From NCBI GenBank assembly GCA_023391105.1, contig JAEWBO010000043.1, forward strand, positions 1-64,000: DNA of 64,000 nucleotides. The letters are read 5' to 3'. The stretch is from Bacillota bacterium. GTDB lineage: Bacteria; Bacillota; Clostridia; Christensenellales; SZUA-584. Below, one piece after another: positions 24,749 through 32,674 of this stretch. Position numbers and translations under genes: made by a program. Position 1 is the first letter of the stretch; every line of letters starts with the position of its first letter. Below the pieces are notes generated by a model that had not been told where the DNA came from, made no database searches, and worked only from the letters and a program-made list of their open reading frames with translations.

Positions 24749-25234
24749 TTACAGACTGCAAGCATGTGTTTCCGTCACGCTTTCCGTATCGCTCAGCACA
24801 CGCTCGATCTTTTCCAGTGCCGAAACGCGCAAACGCCCGCAGGTGGCTGCCGAACAGTAAAGTCGCTGCGCCGCCGCTTCCACGCTGCGCGATTCAAAGT
24901 AACGCAAACGCACATATCCGGCCTCGGGCGCTGTCAGCCCCGCAGCCTGAACCGTTTGTTCTATGTGAGACAGTGTGCTGCGCTCGTGCATCAGCCGCTT
25001 TTCAATGCTCAGCACCTCGGCGTGGAACTGATCTACCGCGATAATCGCCGCGCGTTCCACGGCGCTGTGAAACGTGCGCTGCTGTCTGATTGCCTTCACA
25101 TATCCGCCCGAACCGGGCAGGCTTGTCAGGCTTTGCTCATATGCCTGACGTGCCGCCGACAGATCCAGCATCAGCCGCCCGATGCTGCGTGTCGCATACC
25201 AGTAATCCTTCAAAAATCTCTCAGCTTCTTTCAT
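24749..25234 (-). CDS. Phage-type late regulator / sigma-like protein (DUF1492/ArpU-like)
   Basis: A 161-residue soluble protein from ATG at 25234 (AGGGGGTT upstream). A long helical N-terminal part is followed by LTAPEAGYVRLRYFESRSVEAAAQRLYCSAATCGRLRVSALEKI, which has the layout of a sigma-70 region 4-like helix-turn-helix found in phage ArpU/DUF1492 proteins. It is the last gene of a four-gene minus-strand cassette starting at 25856, typical of small phage or ICE regulatory regions. Confidence 0.7.
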   Translation of the reverse strand: MKEAERFLKDYWYATRSIGRLMLDLSAARQAYEQSLTSLPGSGGYVKAIRQQRTFHSAVERAAIIAVDQFHAEVLSIEKRLMHERSTLSHIEQTVQAAGLTAPEAGYVRLRYFESRSVEAAAQRLYCSAATCGRLRVSALEKIERVLSDTESVTETHACSL

Positions 25235-25251
25235 GACCTTAACCCCCTTTA

Positions 25252-25458
25252 TTACAGCCAATGTAACGGTTTCGCAATGCGCCTGTCAGACAGCGCAAGA
25301 AACTCGTCCCATGCAAAACGCTGTGCACATTCATCACATATGGCCTTTTTTTCATAGACGTAATATCCGCATGCTTGCCGGATGGCGCTGCCGCAATAGT
25401 CACACCGAAACAGCACCGGCGGCTCCAGCGCCTCACCCTTGAACCTATCGTCATTCAT
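25252..25458 (-). CDS. Small zinc-ribbon protein
   Basis: A 68-residue protein with FRCDYCGSAI..GYYVYEKKAICDECAQRF: two CxxC pairs 21 residues apart, likely one zinc site. Such short ribbons are common in phage gene cassettes. It lies 17 bp before the ArpU-like gene and overlaps the previous small gene by eight bases. Function unknown. Confidence 0.72.
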   Translation of the reverse strand: MNDDRFKGEALEPPVLFRCDYCGSAIRQACGYYVYEKKAICDECAQRFAWDEFLALSDRRIAKPLHWL

Positions 25459-25633
25459 TCGCAGCCCCTCCTTTCGCAGCCTTTAAGCGCACCAGTTCCT
25501 CCAGCGCCAGCTCAGTGAGTACCAGCGCAGCGGCTGCAACGCGCTTGTCCTTTGTTTTCAAATAGGCGTCCTTAACCAATCCAATGGCTTCCGCTAGCAC
25601 ACAAAGACGAAAACCGAAATCATTATCCTGCAT
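25451..25633 (-). CDS. Hypothetical 60-residue helical protein
   Basis: Unrecognised small protein, almost wholly helical (LCVLAEAIGLVKDAYLKTKDKRVAAAALVLTELALEELVRL). It overlaps both neighbours by a few bases, as expected for tightly packed phage-like genes, which is the main support for its being real. Confidence 0.6.
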   Translation of the reverse strand: MQDNDFGFRLCVLAEAIGLVKDAYLKTKDKRVAAAALVLTELALEELVRLKAAKGGAANE

Positions 25634-25856
25634 AGCGTCTTCTCCTTTTCACATTCGATTCCGCATAAAATACGCGAAATATCTCATTTTCAGGAATATT
25701 CAGCACCTTGGCAATACGCACAGCCACATCGGGCGACGGGCAGCGCACACCGCACTCGATGTCCGAATAATACCCTTGAGATATGCCCGCGCACTGCGAA
25801 ATCTGTGTCTGGGTGATATTCGCTCCTTCACGAAGCATTGCCAGCGTGACTCTCAT
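25623..25856 (-). CDS. XRE-family helix-turn-helix regulator (Cro-like)
   Basis: A 77-residue DNA-binding protein: TLAMLREGANITQTQISQCAGISQGYYSDIECGVRCPSPDVAVRIAKVLNI is a complete lambda-repressor-like domain. It is first in the leftward cassette and is divergent from a second XRE regulator at 26008, with three copies of a 15-bp operator between. This is the arrangement of a phage CI/Cro switch. Confidence 0.88.
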   Translation of the reverse strand: MRVTLAMLREGANITQTQISQCAGISQGYYSDIECGVRCPSPDVAVRIAKVLNIPENEIFRVFYAESNVKRRRRYAG

Positions 25857-25870
25857 ACTACACCTCCATA

Positions 25871-25885
25871 ATAGCTTTTAGCTAT
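25871..25885. promoter_or_regulatory. Phage-type operator copy 1
   Basis: ATAGCTTTTAGCTAT, 6-bp arms around TTT, 15 bp before the leftward XRE gene. One of three related 15-bp palindromes in the divergent region. Confidence 0.75.
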
Positions 25886-25913
25886 AAAATAGCCATTTTT
25901 CGACAATAAGTCA

Positions 25914-25928
25914 ATAGCTTAAAGCTAT
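25914..25928. promoter_or_regulatory. Phage-type operator copy 2
   Basis: ATAGCTTAAAGCTAT, perfect 7-bp arms around one base; centre 43 bp from copy 1. Confidence 0.78.
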
Positions 25929-25941
25929 ACTATACAAATCT

Positions 25942-25956
25942 ATCGCTTAGAGCTAT
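25942..25956. promoter_or_regulatory. Phage-type operator copy 3
   Basis: ATCGCTTAGAGCTAT, same pattern with two changes; centre 28 bp from copy 2 and 59 bp before the rightward XRE start. Confidence 0.7.
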
Positions 25957-26007
25957 AATTATGTCGGTGTCTACCATACAAAATCCAAAGCAAAGGGGTA
26001 TCCTCTG

Positions 26008-26379
26008 TTGAACGATCTTCCTAAAAGAATCAGTCAAAGACGTAAGCTGCAGGGGTTCACGCAAACGCAGCTTGCGCAAAGCGTCGGCATCACGCAGGCA
26101 TTTCTCGCAGAGATCGAAAAGGGCCGCAAACGCCCCTCCATCGAAGTTCTTGAGAAGCTGTGTGACGCGCTCGGGTGTTCGGCGGATTATCTTCTCGGTA
26201 TCCCCCCAAGCCGCCATCACAAAACGCTGCAGGAAAGCGCCATCCCTTCTTCTCTTCTATGCCGCGGTATAACCGATGATATGCTCAAAGAGATTGAAGA
26301 CCGCAACATCACCTCAGACGAGTTCCGGCTGGCTATTAAGCTGGCCCAAACAATGAAAGAGGAACGCAAAAATACATAA
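26008..26379 (+). CDS. XRE-family repressor (CI-like)
   Basis: A 123-residue regulator from TTG at 26008, nine bases after AAAGGGG. RISQRRKLQGFTQTQLAQSVGITQAFLAEIEKGRKRPSIEVLEKLCDALGCSADYLLG is a full helix-turn-helix domain; the C-terminal 50 residues are a helical dimerisation-type tail (DDMLKEIEDRNITSDEFRLAIKLAQTMKEER). Divergent from the Cro-like gene across the triple operator. No integrase or structural phage genes follow. Confidence 0.87.
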   Translation: MNDLPKRISQRRKLQGFTQTQLAQSVGITQAFLAEIEKGRKRPSIEVLEKLCDALGCSADYLLGIPPSRHHKTLQESAIPSSLLCRGITDDMLKEIEDRNITSDEFRLAIKLAQTMKEERKNT

Positions 26380-26519
26380 ATGGAACATCCGTTGTGCTGA
26401 GCCGCCATTCTCAATGCATGGATTCGCTTATTTATACCTCTAATATAGAACATGTGTTCTCATTATACAAGTCTTCTGTCCATCTTTTAGGATAGAAGTC
26501 ACAAAAAAAGGATAAAAAG

Positions 26520-26561
26520 AACGAAGCGACAAAATCGTCTGCTTCGTTTTGTTACTTTTTT
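26520..26561 (+). terminator. Intrinsic terminator after XRE repressor gene
   Basis: AACGAAGC / GCTTCGTT stem with inner GAC/GTC pairs, then TTTTGTTACTTTTTT, about 140 bp after the repressor stop. Confidence 0.75.
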
Positions 26562-26653
26562 ATCCATTAATAGCAGGTATTACGGAACCTTGACTTGTGG
26601 CTATTCTACACGAATGATATAATTCATATATTATGATGCAGGGGGGATATCTA

Positions 26654-27265
26654 ATGTTTAATCGTATGGAAATTAAACAGCGTGCCAAAGCCACTTTTCT
26701 GAATGATTACGGCATTTCTATCGGCGCCTATGTGCTTTACGTACTGATAGCGGCTGCGGCCTCGAGCATCACTTGGGGTCTGGGCGCACTTCTTATCGCC
26801 CCGCCTCTGATGGTCGGCTACAGTTCCTTTGTGCTGCGCATCTACAAAGGAGAAAACGGCGATATTGGCGACATGTTTGCCAACGGCTTTTCGAATTACG
26901 GACGCAACTTAGGCGGCATGCTCTGGATGGAGCTGTTTGTGTTCCTCTGGTCGCTGCTATTTATGATCCCCGGCATCATCAAGGCGCTGGCCTACTCCAT
27001 GACGCCGTTCATACTCGCCGACTGTCCCAACGTGCGCGCCACCGATGCGATCAAGCTTTCCATGCGCATGACACACGGTCACAAAGGCGGCATATTTGTT
27101 ATGTGCCTAAGCTTCATCGGCTGGTGGATTCTGTCCGGCCTCACCTTCGGCATTTTACAGATACTCTTTGTCGGGCCGTATACGAGCACAAGCTTTGCGG
27201 GTCTTTATGTGGATCTGAAGGCCAGAGCGCTCAGCAGCGGCATCATCCGACCCGAGGAAATTTAA
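26654..27265 (+). CDS. DUF975-family integral membrane protein
   Basis: A 203-residue membrane protein starting MFNRMEIKQRAKATFLNDYG, the usual DUF975 opening, after GGGGGGATATCTA. It has about five hydrophobic segments; MIPGIIKALAYSMTPFILADCPNVRATDAIKLSMRMTHGHKGGIF matches the conserved loop of the family. Molecular function of DUF975 is unknown; envelope stress or transport assistance has been suggested. Its 3' end overlaps the convergent beta-lactamase gene by four bases. Confidence 0.88.
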   Translation: MFNRMEIKQRAKATFLNDYGISIGAYVLYVLIAAAASSITWGLGALLIAPPLMVGYSSFVLRIYKGENGDIGDMFANGFSNYGRNLGGMLWMELFVFLWSLLFMIPGIIKALAYSMTPFILADCPNVRATDAIKLSMRMTHGHKGGIFVMCLSFIGWWILSGLTFGILQILFVGPYTSTSFAGLYVDLKARALSSGIIRPEEI

Positions 27266-28143
27266 TTCGCAAACTCGTTGTTAATAATATCAATAGCAAT
27301 TTCTTTGGCATTCTGGCCTGTGGTGTTAGGCTCGTTTAAACGGACAGAGAAATATATTGTTTCATTATCGTATTCAAAAAACCCTACGAACCAAGCATCA
27401 ACCCATGATTCATCCATTATGCCTGTTCCTGTTTTGCCATAGATTTCGGTTTTATTACTATCGTTATCAATCAACATTATTTCCTTCAGCCGATCAATAT
27501 TTTGTTCGCTAAAAGTATCCTTGTCGTGAAATATTTTATACATAACCTCAGTCTGCTGTATCGGAGAGATTTTTAGCGTGGACTCTTGCCAGAATCCGTT
27601 AATCGACTTTAAGCCTTTTATCTGTGGGAAAACGTTGTTATTCAAACTGCCTTCCCACTGACTTATATCACAGTTCCCATAGCTTAACTTATTTAATGTT
27701 TCCTGAACATAATCCTGCCCCACAAGGTCAAGAACTTCTCTATAATACCAAATGGCCGATACTTTAAAAGCTTCTTTATATTCCAAATCCTTATTCCATT
27801 CTGTAATGGGATACTCCGTGCCATCCCATTTCATTGTTGAATCGGAAGGTTTAATAATACCGCTTTCCAGACCCATAAGGCAGGATATTATCTTAAAAGA
27901 AGAATTAGGGGCAGTTTGCATGTCTGCCAGTTCATTATTGTAGATATAATATTTGTTTGTATCTCCATTAAAGAAGACAGCCGTACCTTTCATGCCCTTA
28001 AAATACTGGCTGTAATCTTCAATAATTGGTTCAGACATATTGCTTTGATTGGACGTATTGGATTTTGCACACCCGCCTAATGATGCTGCTATAAGAATAA
28101 TAATGCTGAATAGGCTTATAATCCACTTTTTTCTATTGCTCAT
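27262..28143 (-). CDS. Class D beta-lactamase, predicted lipoprotein
   Basis: Serine beta-lactamase-fold protein of 293 residues, anchored by a lipoprotein signal ending LGGC (Cys25). All class D motifs are present: S81-x-x-K84 (SSFK), S129-A-I131 in place of SxV, Y155-G-N157 and K237-T-G239. The length and lipid anchor resemble chromosomal class D enzymes of Gram-positive bacteria. A BlaR-type sensor is unlikely because there are no membrane or protease domains. AGGAGTTTTAG precedes the ATG. Whether it gives resistance cannot be judged from sequence. Confidence 0.9.
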   Translation of the reverse strand: MSNRKKWIISLFSIIILIAASLGGCAKSNTSNQSNMSEPIIEDYSQYFKGMKGTAVFFNGDTNKYYIYNNELADMQTAPNSSFKIISCLMGLESGIIKPSDSTMKWDGTEYPITEWNKDLEYKEAFKVSAIWYYREVLDLVGQDYVQETLNKLSYGNCDISQWEGSLNNNVFPQIKGLKSINGFWQESTLKISPIQQTEVMYKIFHDKDTFSEQNIDRLKEIMLIDNDSNKTEIYGKTGTGIMDESWVDAWFVGFFEYDNETIYFSVRLNEPNTTGQNAKEIAIDIINNEFAN

Positions 28144-28330
28144 CTAAAACTCCTGTTTTCAATATTTGTTTTAACGCAGGATAAGCTATTTATAACTACG
28201 CAGACAGTAAATACATATGTTTGCCATTATTACACACAGAATATTTAATTGTCAATACAGTATGATTCATAACGAATTCTACGAATTTTGTTAATCACCA
28301 TACGCTGGATCGCCACGTTTTTCGGTCAAG

Positions 28331-28356
28331 AAAAAAGCCGGAGTTTCCCCCGGCTT
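28331..28356 (-). terminator. Intrinsic terminator downstream of methyltransferase gene (distal copy)
   Basis: On the minus strand AAGCCGG / CCGGCTT stem with an 8-base loop followed by TTTTTT. A near-identical hairpin lies at 28504-28525, closer to the gene. Confidence 0.75.
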
Positions 28357-28526
28357 CAGACTGTCAAAAAAGGGGTTTATGTCATTCCGATTGAGCATAT
28401 GCGATTGACTACGGAGTGGACTGGAATCCCCTTCTACGAAGGGTTTTTCATGGGATTCCTCGATAGGCTCGGAAATGACCAAATGGGGTTTTTCGACAAG
28501 CTCAAGCCGGAGTTTCCCCCGGCTTC
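28335..28526. repeat. Dispersed element flanked by a duplicated terminator hairpin
   Basis: A 23-bp sequence beginning AAGCCGGAGTTTCCC and ending GGCTTC occurs at 28335-28357 and again, identical, at 28504-28526. Between them lies GTCATTCCGATTGAGC...GGAATCCCCTTCTACGAAGGG...GGGATTCCTCGATAGGCTCGGAAATGAC, an inverted-repeat element related to those at 36397-36450 and 36590-36700. No gene is supported between 28144 and 28538. Confidence 0.7.
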
Positions 28527-28538
28527 CTGCCCTTTGAC

Positions 28539-29234
28539 TTATTTTCGCCTGCAAATCACAGAAATGAGATTCATGTACTCCCCGGCTCCCTCTTCCATGG
28601 ACACACGATCGTTAATCGCGTATGGGTTATCGCACGCGAGCCAATCCGCCCAGCTGGCATCATGGCAGTCCATTTCGTGCATACTCAGCACTTCAACAAG
28701 CTCAGACTTTTCAAATATGGCTTCCCACCAAGCGAAGGACTGGAATGTCTCCAAGTCCTCTTCCGTCCACGAGCGCAGCATGACTTCAGGAAGCTTATCG
28801 TGAATATCGTCTTTGAAGCCCGGAAACGCAAGCGCAATGGTGCCGCCTTCTTTGATATATGGGGCGAGCTTTTCGTCTAGGAACGTATCATTGCGTCCAA
28901 AGTAGTGATAGGCATCGATGCTGACCACAGCGTCAAAATAGCCTTGCGCAAACGGCAGCTCCATCACATCGGCGTGTATGGGAATGATATTCTTTTCAAA
29001 CCCCATCTCTTTGAAGCGCTCATAGTTCTCCGTCGCGGGTATCCAAAGATCGACGGCAAACACCTGAGCGCCCGCTTTTTCCGCAACCACCATTGATGAA
29101 AGCCCCGTACCGCAGCCCAAGTCCATGATGCGCATATCGGGCGTAAAACGAAGATTCGCAGTCAGCTCTTCCGTCAGTGTGACCACATTCGGACCCATCA
29201 TATTCTCTTTTAAATACTTTTCATCAAATGTCAT
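28539..29234 (-). CDS. Class I SAM-dependent methyltransferase
   Basis: A 231-residue methyltransferase from ATG at 29234. Motif I is visible as MRIMDLGCGTGLSSMVVAEK (about residues 34-53), then FAVDLW (motif II region) and FDAVVSIDAYHYFG, resembling ubiE/cyclopropane-type small-molecule methyltransferases. Substrate unknown. A frame extending to 29375 would add Cys/Phe-rich residues that overlap a terminator hairpin, so I reject that start. The leader carries an intrinsic terminator about 50 bp before the ATG. Confidence 0.85.
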   Translation of the reverse strand: MTFDEKYLKENMMGPNVVTLTEELTANLRFTPDMRIMDLGCGTGLSSMVVAEKAGAQVFAVDLWIPATENYERFKEMGFEKNIIPIHADVMELPFAQGYFDAVVSIDAYHYFGRNDTFLDEKLAPYIKEGGTIALAFPGFKDDIHDKLPEVMLRSWTEEDLETFQSFAWWEAIFEKSELVEVLSMHEMDCHDASWADWLACDNPYAINDRVSMEEGAGEYMNLISVICRRK

Positions 29235-29282
29235 TTTCTTATCATCTCTTTCTTTAATCGCTTCGCCCTGCAAAACCACCCC

Positions 29283-29314
29283 GAAAAAGAAAAAGCAGGC
29301 AGAAAAGCTGCCTG
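29283..29314 (-). terminator. Terminator/attenuator hairpin before methyltransferase gene
   Basis: Minus strand CAGGCAG-CTTTT-CTGCCTG followed by CTTTTTCTTTTTC. It sits 49 bp upstream of the methyltransferase ATG and 212 bp after the HAD gene stop, so it either ends the HAD transcript or attenuates the methyltransferase. Confidence 0.8.
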
Positions 29315-29525
29315 TCAAGATGCAATCACACCCCAAAAAGCTGAGCTTTTCGGGAAATCTGAAATAAAAAAGCATCTGTCCGGCTCATTGTTTCTGCAAG
29401 GCATACTCTGAAGGAACACAAAAATAAGCTTTTGCGTCCTCTTCACACAAAATGCAACCTACAGAACAACCGCCAAACAGACACCACCTTTTCGATTTAA
29501 TATACTTCCATTATAGATAAATATA

Positions 29526-30224
29526 TCAAACTGTCAATGCGCATTTCTCCGGCGAAGGAAAGCGGCTCAGCAGATACCGCATCATTTCAGTGCCGTTATT
29601 GAAAGACAGCTCCGCGTCTATACCGCTGCCAACGGCATAGAAAACGGCTTCACGCTTCATGGGCTCATCGTTAATGCTGTCTCCTATGGCAATCACCTGT
29701 GACGTATCCCAACCGTTACGCTGTTTGAGATAAGCGATGGCCGTGCCCTTGTCCACCCCCGCCGGTACGATATCCATGCAGTCAGGATGAATATACGCCG
29801 TCACATCGTCTCTGCTTGTCCATCCTTGTTCCTTGATATACCCGATGGCGGATGCGAGAACATCCATATCCTCGCAGAAGACCGACACATTCACAGCATT
29901 GCATTGAAAGAAAATCTGCGGAAACAGCTCTGTCAATTCCTTCTCCAGCTTATCGAAGTCTTTGTGGCGCTTAACCAACTGATAAATATGACCGTTATAG
30001 GTGTCCAAATACACCGCACCGTTTTCCCCGAGCGCAAAGTAATTCTGAAGACCAATCGCACGTGCGAAGCCCTCGATGTATGTACAGGGCTTGCCCGAAG
30101 CAAAACCGACGCGGTAACCGCGCTGCTCCAATGTGCAAAGCCCCTGCGAAATTTCTCTATCGACAGGCTGTCCCAGCGATGCCAGCGTCCCGTCGATATC
30201 AAATACCATGGCGCGTATATTCAT
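29526..30224 (-). CDS. HAD-superfamily phosphatase (Cof-type)
   Basis: A 232-residue haloacid dehalogenase-like hydrolase. Motif I is MVFDIDGTLA (nucleophile D9, acid D11), motif II is in FASGKP, and motif IV is IAIGDSINDEPM (about residues 176-187), with the C2-type cap in between. Such enzymes dephosphorylate sugar phosphates or pyridoxal phosphate. Substrate not predictable. Only a weak ribosome site is seen before the ATG. Confidence 0.88.
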   Translation of the reverse strand: MNIRAMVFDIDGTLASLGQPVDREISQGLCTLEQRGYRVGFASGKPCTYIEGFARAIGLQNYFALGENGAVYLDTYNGHIYQLVKRHKDFDKLEKELTELFPQIFFQCNAVNVSVFCEDMDVLASAIGYIKEQGWTSRDDVTAYIHPDCMDIVPAGVDKGTAIAYLKQRNGWDTSQVIAIGDSINDEPMKREAVFYAVGSGIDAELSFNNGTEMMRYLLSRFPSPEKCALTV

Positions 30225-30346
30225 GAGTCATTCCTTTGCTGTTAAGTTAAGCATACACCAAATGGCTCGCATGCCTTGGGTATTGTAACATCCCAAGGCC
30301 GGGGTGTTCAACCTATATTGTAACCCCCCAGCCTTTGGCGTCATGT

Positions 30347-30925
30347 TTATCTCCTTAGTGCGATTCCGGTCATGGCCTGGAACTGCGCCGCCGTGATGAA
30401 ACGTTTTAGATACAGGTTGTACGCCTGCTTAAATGTGTCCTGTTGTTCATCCTGCAGCATTTTGTGCCAGTCCATATCATAATCCGCCTGCCACTGACTC
30501 TGCTTGATCAACGCCTCGTTGCGTTTTGCTGCATTGCTTGCTTCAAGGCTGGTCACATCCGCGCCGTATTGCGTGGCAAGATTCGCAAGCGCAAGGTTCA
30601 CATCGTCCGTGTAATCCTGCTGTTGTCGGGATACGTCTCCCAGCGTGCCGAGCAGCGCAGCCGTATTGCGCTGCTGCAGCGTCTGCGAGGTGCCGCCCGC
30701 GCCCGAAAGCCCCCTGTTGGCGATGTTTTCGCGCCGCCCGCGCTCCGCAAGCGCATTGTTGACATAAGCCTCGTTTTTTAGCTGACCATATTGCGCGGCC
30801 GCTTCATTCAGCTTCTTTTGAAAGGCCGAGGTGTTTTGATCAAATTCGGCTTTGATCTGTGCCTTCTGCGCGGCCAGCGTCTGCTCATACTGCTCCTCGA
30901 TCTGCTTTGTCCAATTCTGCGCCAC
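30347..30925 (-). CDS. Phage-like coiled-coil protein, function unknown
   Basis: A 192-residue, strongly helical, Gln/Ala-rich protein (QIEEQYEQTLAAQKAQIKAEFDQNTSAFQKKLNEAAAQYGQLKNEAY) with a small Gly patch GLSGAGGTSQ at about 72-81. Proteins of this kind occur beside holins in phage and phage-derived regions. It starts directly at the stop of the holin-like gene (no gap), so both are one unit. Confidence 0.7.
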   Translation of the reverse strand: MAQNWTKQIEEQYEQTLAAQKAQIKAEFDQNTSAFQKKLNEAAAQYGQLKNEAYVNNALAERGRRENIANRGLSGAGGTSQTLQQRNTAALLGTLGDVSRQQQDYTDDVNLALANLATQYGADVTSLEASNAAKRNEALIKQSQWQADYDMDWHKMLQDEQQDTFKQAYNLYLKRFITAAQFQAMTGIALRR

Positions 30926-31312
30926 CTATTTTCCCTCCTTCAGGCGAAGCAGCCGCGCCTCAAGCAGATTCCCCACATACGCTGCAATATCATCGGCGTT
31001 GTTTTCCAGCACCGCAAGCGAGCGTGCCGACAAATCGCTTACGAACATATTGAGCGCTTTTTGCGCCAACTCTTTGACCTCATCAGCGCTCAGCTTGCCA
31101 TCCGCGCTTTTGGCTTTGAGCCCTTCCACCACCGTGGCGTTTAGCCCCGCCACCACCTGATCTGCTACCGTTTGAGCCTCATCCAGTGCCGCAAACAGCG
31201 CCTCATTCTGTGTCTTTTCCTTGATGCACGCGAAAGCCGCCTTCACCAGCGGTATCACCACCGCCGAAAACACGAGACCCACTGCCGCAATCACAATCTG
31301 TGTCCAATCCAT
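30926..31312 (-). CDS. Holin, LL-H family
   Basis: A 128-residue protein with one N-terminal membrane helix (WTQIVIAAVGLVFSAVVIPLVKAAF) and a long amphipathic helical tail, the architecture of phage LL-H-type holins. AGGAGAAAAAGC precedes the ATG. No endolysin gene is adjacent, so it is either a prophage remnant or a domesticated membrane protein. Confidence 0.78.
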   Translation of the reverse strand: MDWTQIVIAAVGLVFSAVVIPLVKAAFACIKEKTQNEALFAALDEAQTVADQVVAGLNATVVEGLKAKSADGKLSADEVKELAQKALNMFVSDLSARSLAVLENNADDIAAYVGNLLEARLLRLKEGK

Positions 31313-31385
31313 GCTTTTTCTCCTTTCACAGGCATATGCGCCCGAGAAAAAGCTATACCGCTTTGCCTCTCAGCAACGCTCAAAC

Positions 31386-31416
31386 TAAAAAAGCAAGAGA
31401 TAAATGGTCTCTTGCT
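31386..31416 (-). terminator. Intrinsic terminator of repeat-protein gene
   Basis: Minus strand AGCAAGAGA / TCTCTTGCT stem (9 bp), 7-base loop, then TTTTTAG, 32 bp after the stop of the 31448 gene. Confidence 0.85.
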
Positions 31417-31447
31417 CAAGCTGACATCTAAACTTAAGACAGCATAC

Positions 31448-32674
31448 TCAGAAATCCTCGTTCCCCACATTCATGCCTCCAATATTGCCCTCCTGCTGCA
31501 AAAAAGACAGCGTATAAATGTATTTTGAAGATAGTGTGTCGATATCCGTTCCGTCCTCAAATATCAGCACTTCATAGTAGCCGTCATCGCCAAACATATC
31601 CGTTTCTCCGAACCATTCCACGCCATATGCTGCCTTCATGCGGAAGCTGCCTGTCGGCAGCTTGATTTTTGTCTTTTGACCCGAAGCCACAAAAACAGTC
31701 GAAACAAGCACGTCGTCCGGCGTGAATATCTTAAGGTAAAGCGATTCGCCCGTATCGCCCACCTTTATTGTGACGGAACAGGCTTTGGAACCAAAGTCGG
31801 GGTTTCTGTACAGCTCGCCGTTGTCGGGGTTGGGCTGCACACACGCCAGAGCACGCTCTGCGGCATCCGAAAAACCGTTCAGCGACGAAAACAGCCGATA
31901 AGCATCGTGGTATTCTTTGTTGTTTAGTGCAAGCTCAGCCGCCGAATAGTCCATATGGTTGCGGCACGCGGAAGAAAGCGTCGAGGAGTCCCAAAACTTA
32001 TCGAGGCTATCAAATATCTGCTTGGCCTGTTCATATTGCCCGGTCTCCATCAGCGCCACGGCAGCGTTGTAATCAAGCTCATTCTGGCAATCTCGCGCCA
32101 TCTGCGCCGCGTCCTGAAAATTACCCAGCGCCAGAAAAGCATTTTTCGCCTGCTCCAGCTTGCCGCTTTCTTTAAGTAAAACGGCACTATTGTATTCAAT
32201 TGTATTTCGGCATTCCTCTGCCATCTTTTCAGCGTCCTCAAAGCCGCCCAACGCGGCAAACGCTTTCTCAGCGTCTGCGAAGCGTTCGTTATCCATCATC
32301 TGCTTTGCTGCGTTATAGTCGATGATGCTTTGGCATTCCTGCGCCATGCTCTTGGCATCTTCAAATGCGCCAAGCTCTAAAAAGACGGCCTTGGCTTTTG
32401 CCGCATCACCCGCATCCATCAAATCACACGCTTGCTGATAACGATCATTCAGTGCCGCATTGATCAGCACAGGGACAAAAACCGCGCACACCGCCAGCAC
32501 GCAGCCTGCAGTAATCAGCACCATCTTAAGATTAAGCTTTTTCCAAATAACCGGAGACGTTTGCGCGCTCTCTGCCGTTTCCCGATCTGTGGCATTCCCC
32601 GCCTCCGCTCCGCTCTGCGTGCAAAGACCCGCAGAATCCGCTGATTGCTGTCCGCGTTTACGACAAAACAACAT
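31448..32674 (-). CDS. Membrane-anchored TPR-like repeat protein
   Basis: Unrecognised 408-residue protein from ATG at 32674 (GAGGAGGT five bases upstream). An N-terminal Cys/Arg-rich cytoplasmic stretch (about 1-45) precedes one membrane helix (MVLITAGCVLAVCAVFVPVLI). Outside are five tandem repeats of about 38 residues of the form YnxAxxLmexGxYexAkxxFxxLGxFeDAxxMAxeC (about residues 75-270), TPR/SEL1-like helical hairpins. A C-terminal beta-rich domain (about 280-400) follows, with a segment LPTGSFRMKAAYGVEWFGE. Probably a scaffold at the cell surface; no function can be assigned. Confidence 0.8.
   Translation of the reverse strand: MLFCRKRGQQSADSAGLCTQSGAEAGNATDRETAESAQTSPVIWKKLNLKMVLITAGCVLAVCAVFVPVLINAALNDRYQQACDLMDAGDAAKAKAVFLELGAFEDAKSMAQECQSIIDYNAAKQMMDNERFADAEKAFAALGGFEDAEKMAEECRNTIEYNSAVLLKESGKLEQAKNAFLALGNFQDAAQMARDCQNELDYNAAVALMETGQYEQAKQIFDSLDKFWDSSTLSSACRNHMDYSAAELALNNKEYHDAYRLFSSLNGFSDAAERALACVQPNPDNGELYRNPDFGSKACSVTIKVGDTGESLYLKIFTPDDVLVSTVFVASGQKTKIKLPTGSFRMKAAYGVEWFGETDMFGDDGYYEVLIFEDGTDIDTLSSKYIYTLSFLQQEGNIGGMNVGNEDF

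Noticed and set aside
26217..26453. Minus-strand 78-codon frame over the CI-like gene end
   Set aside because: No ribosome site, and it mostly mirrors the repressor gene on the other strand.
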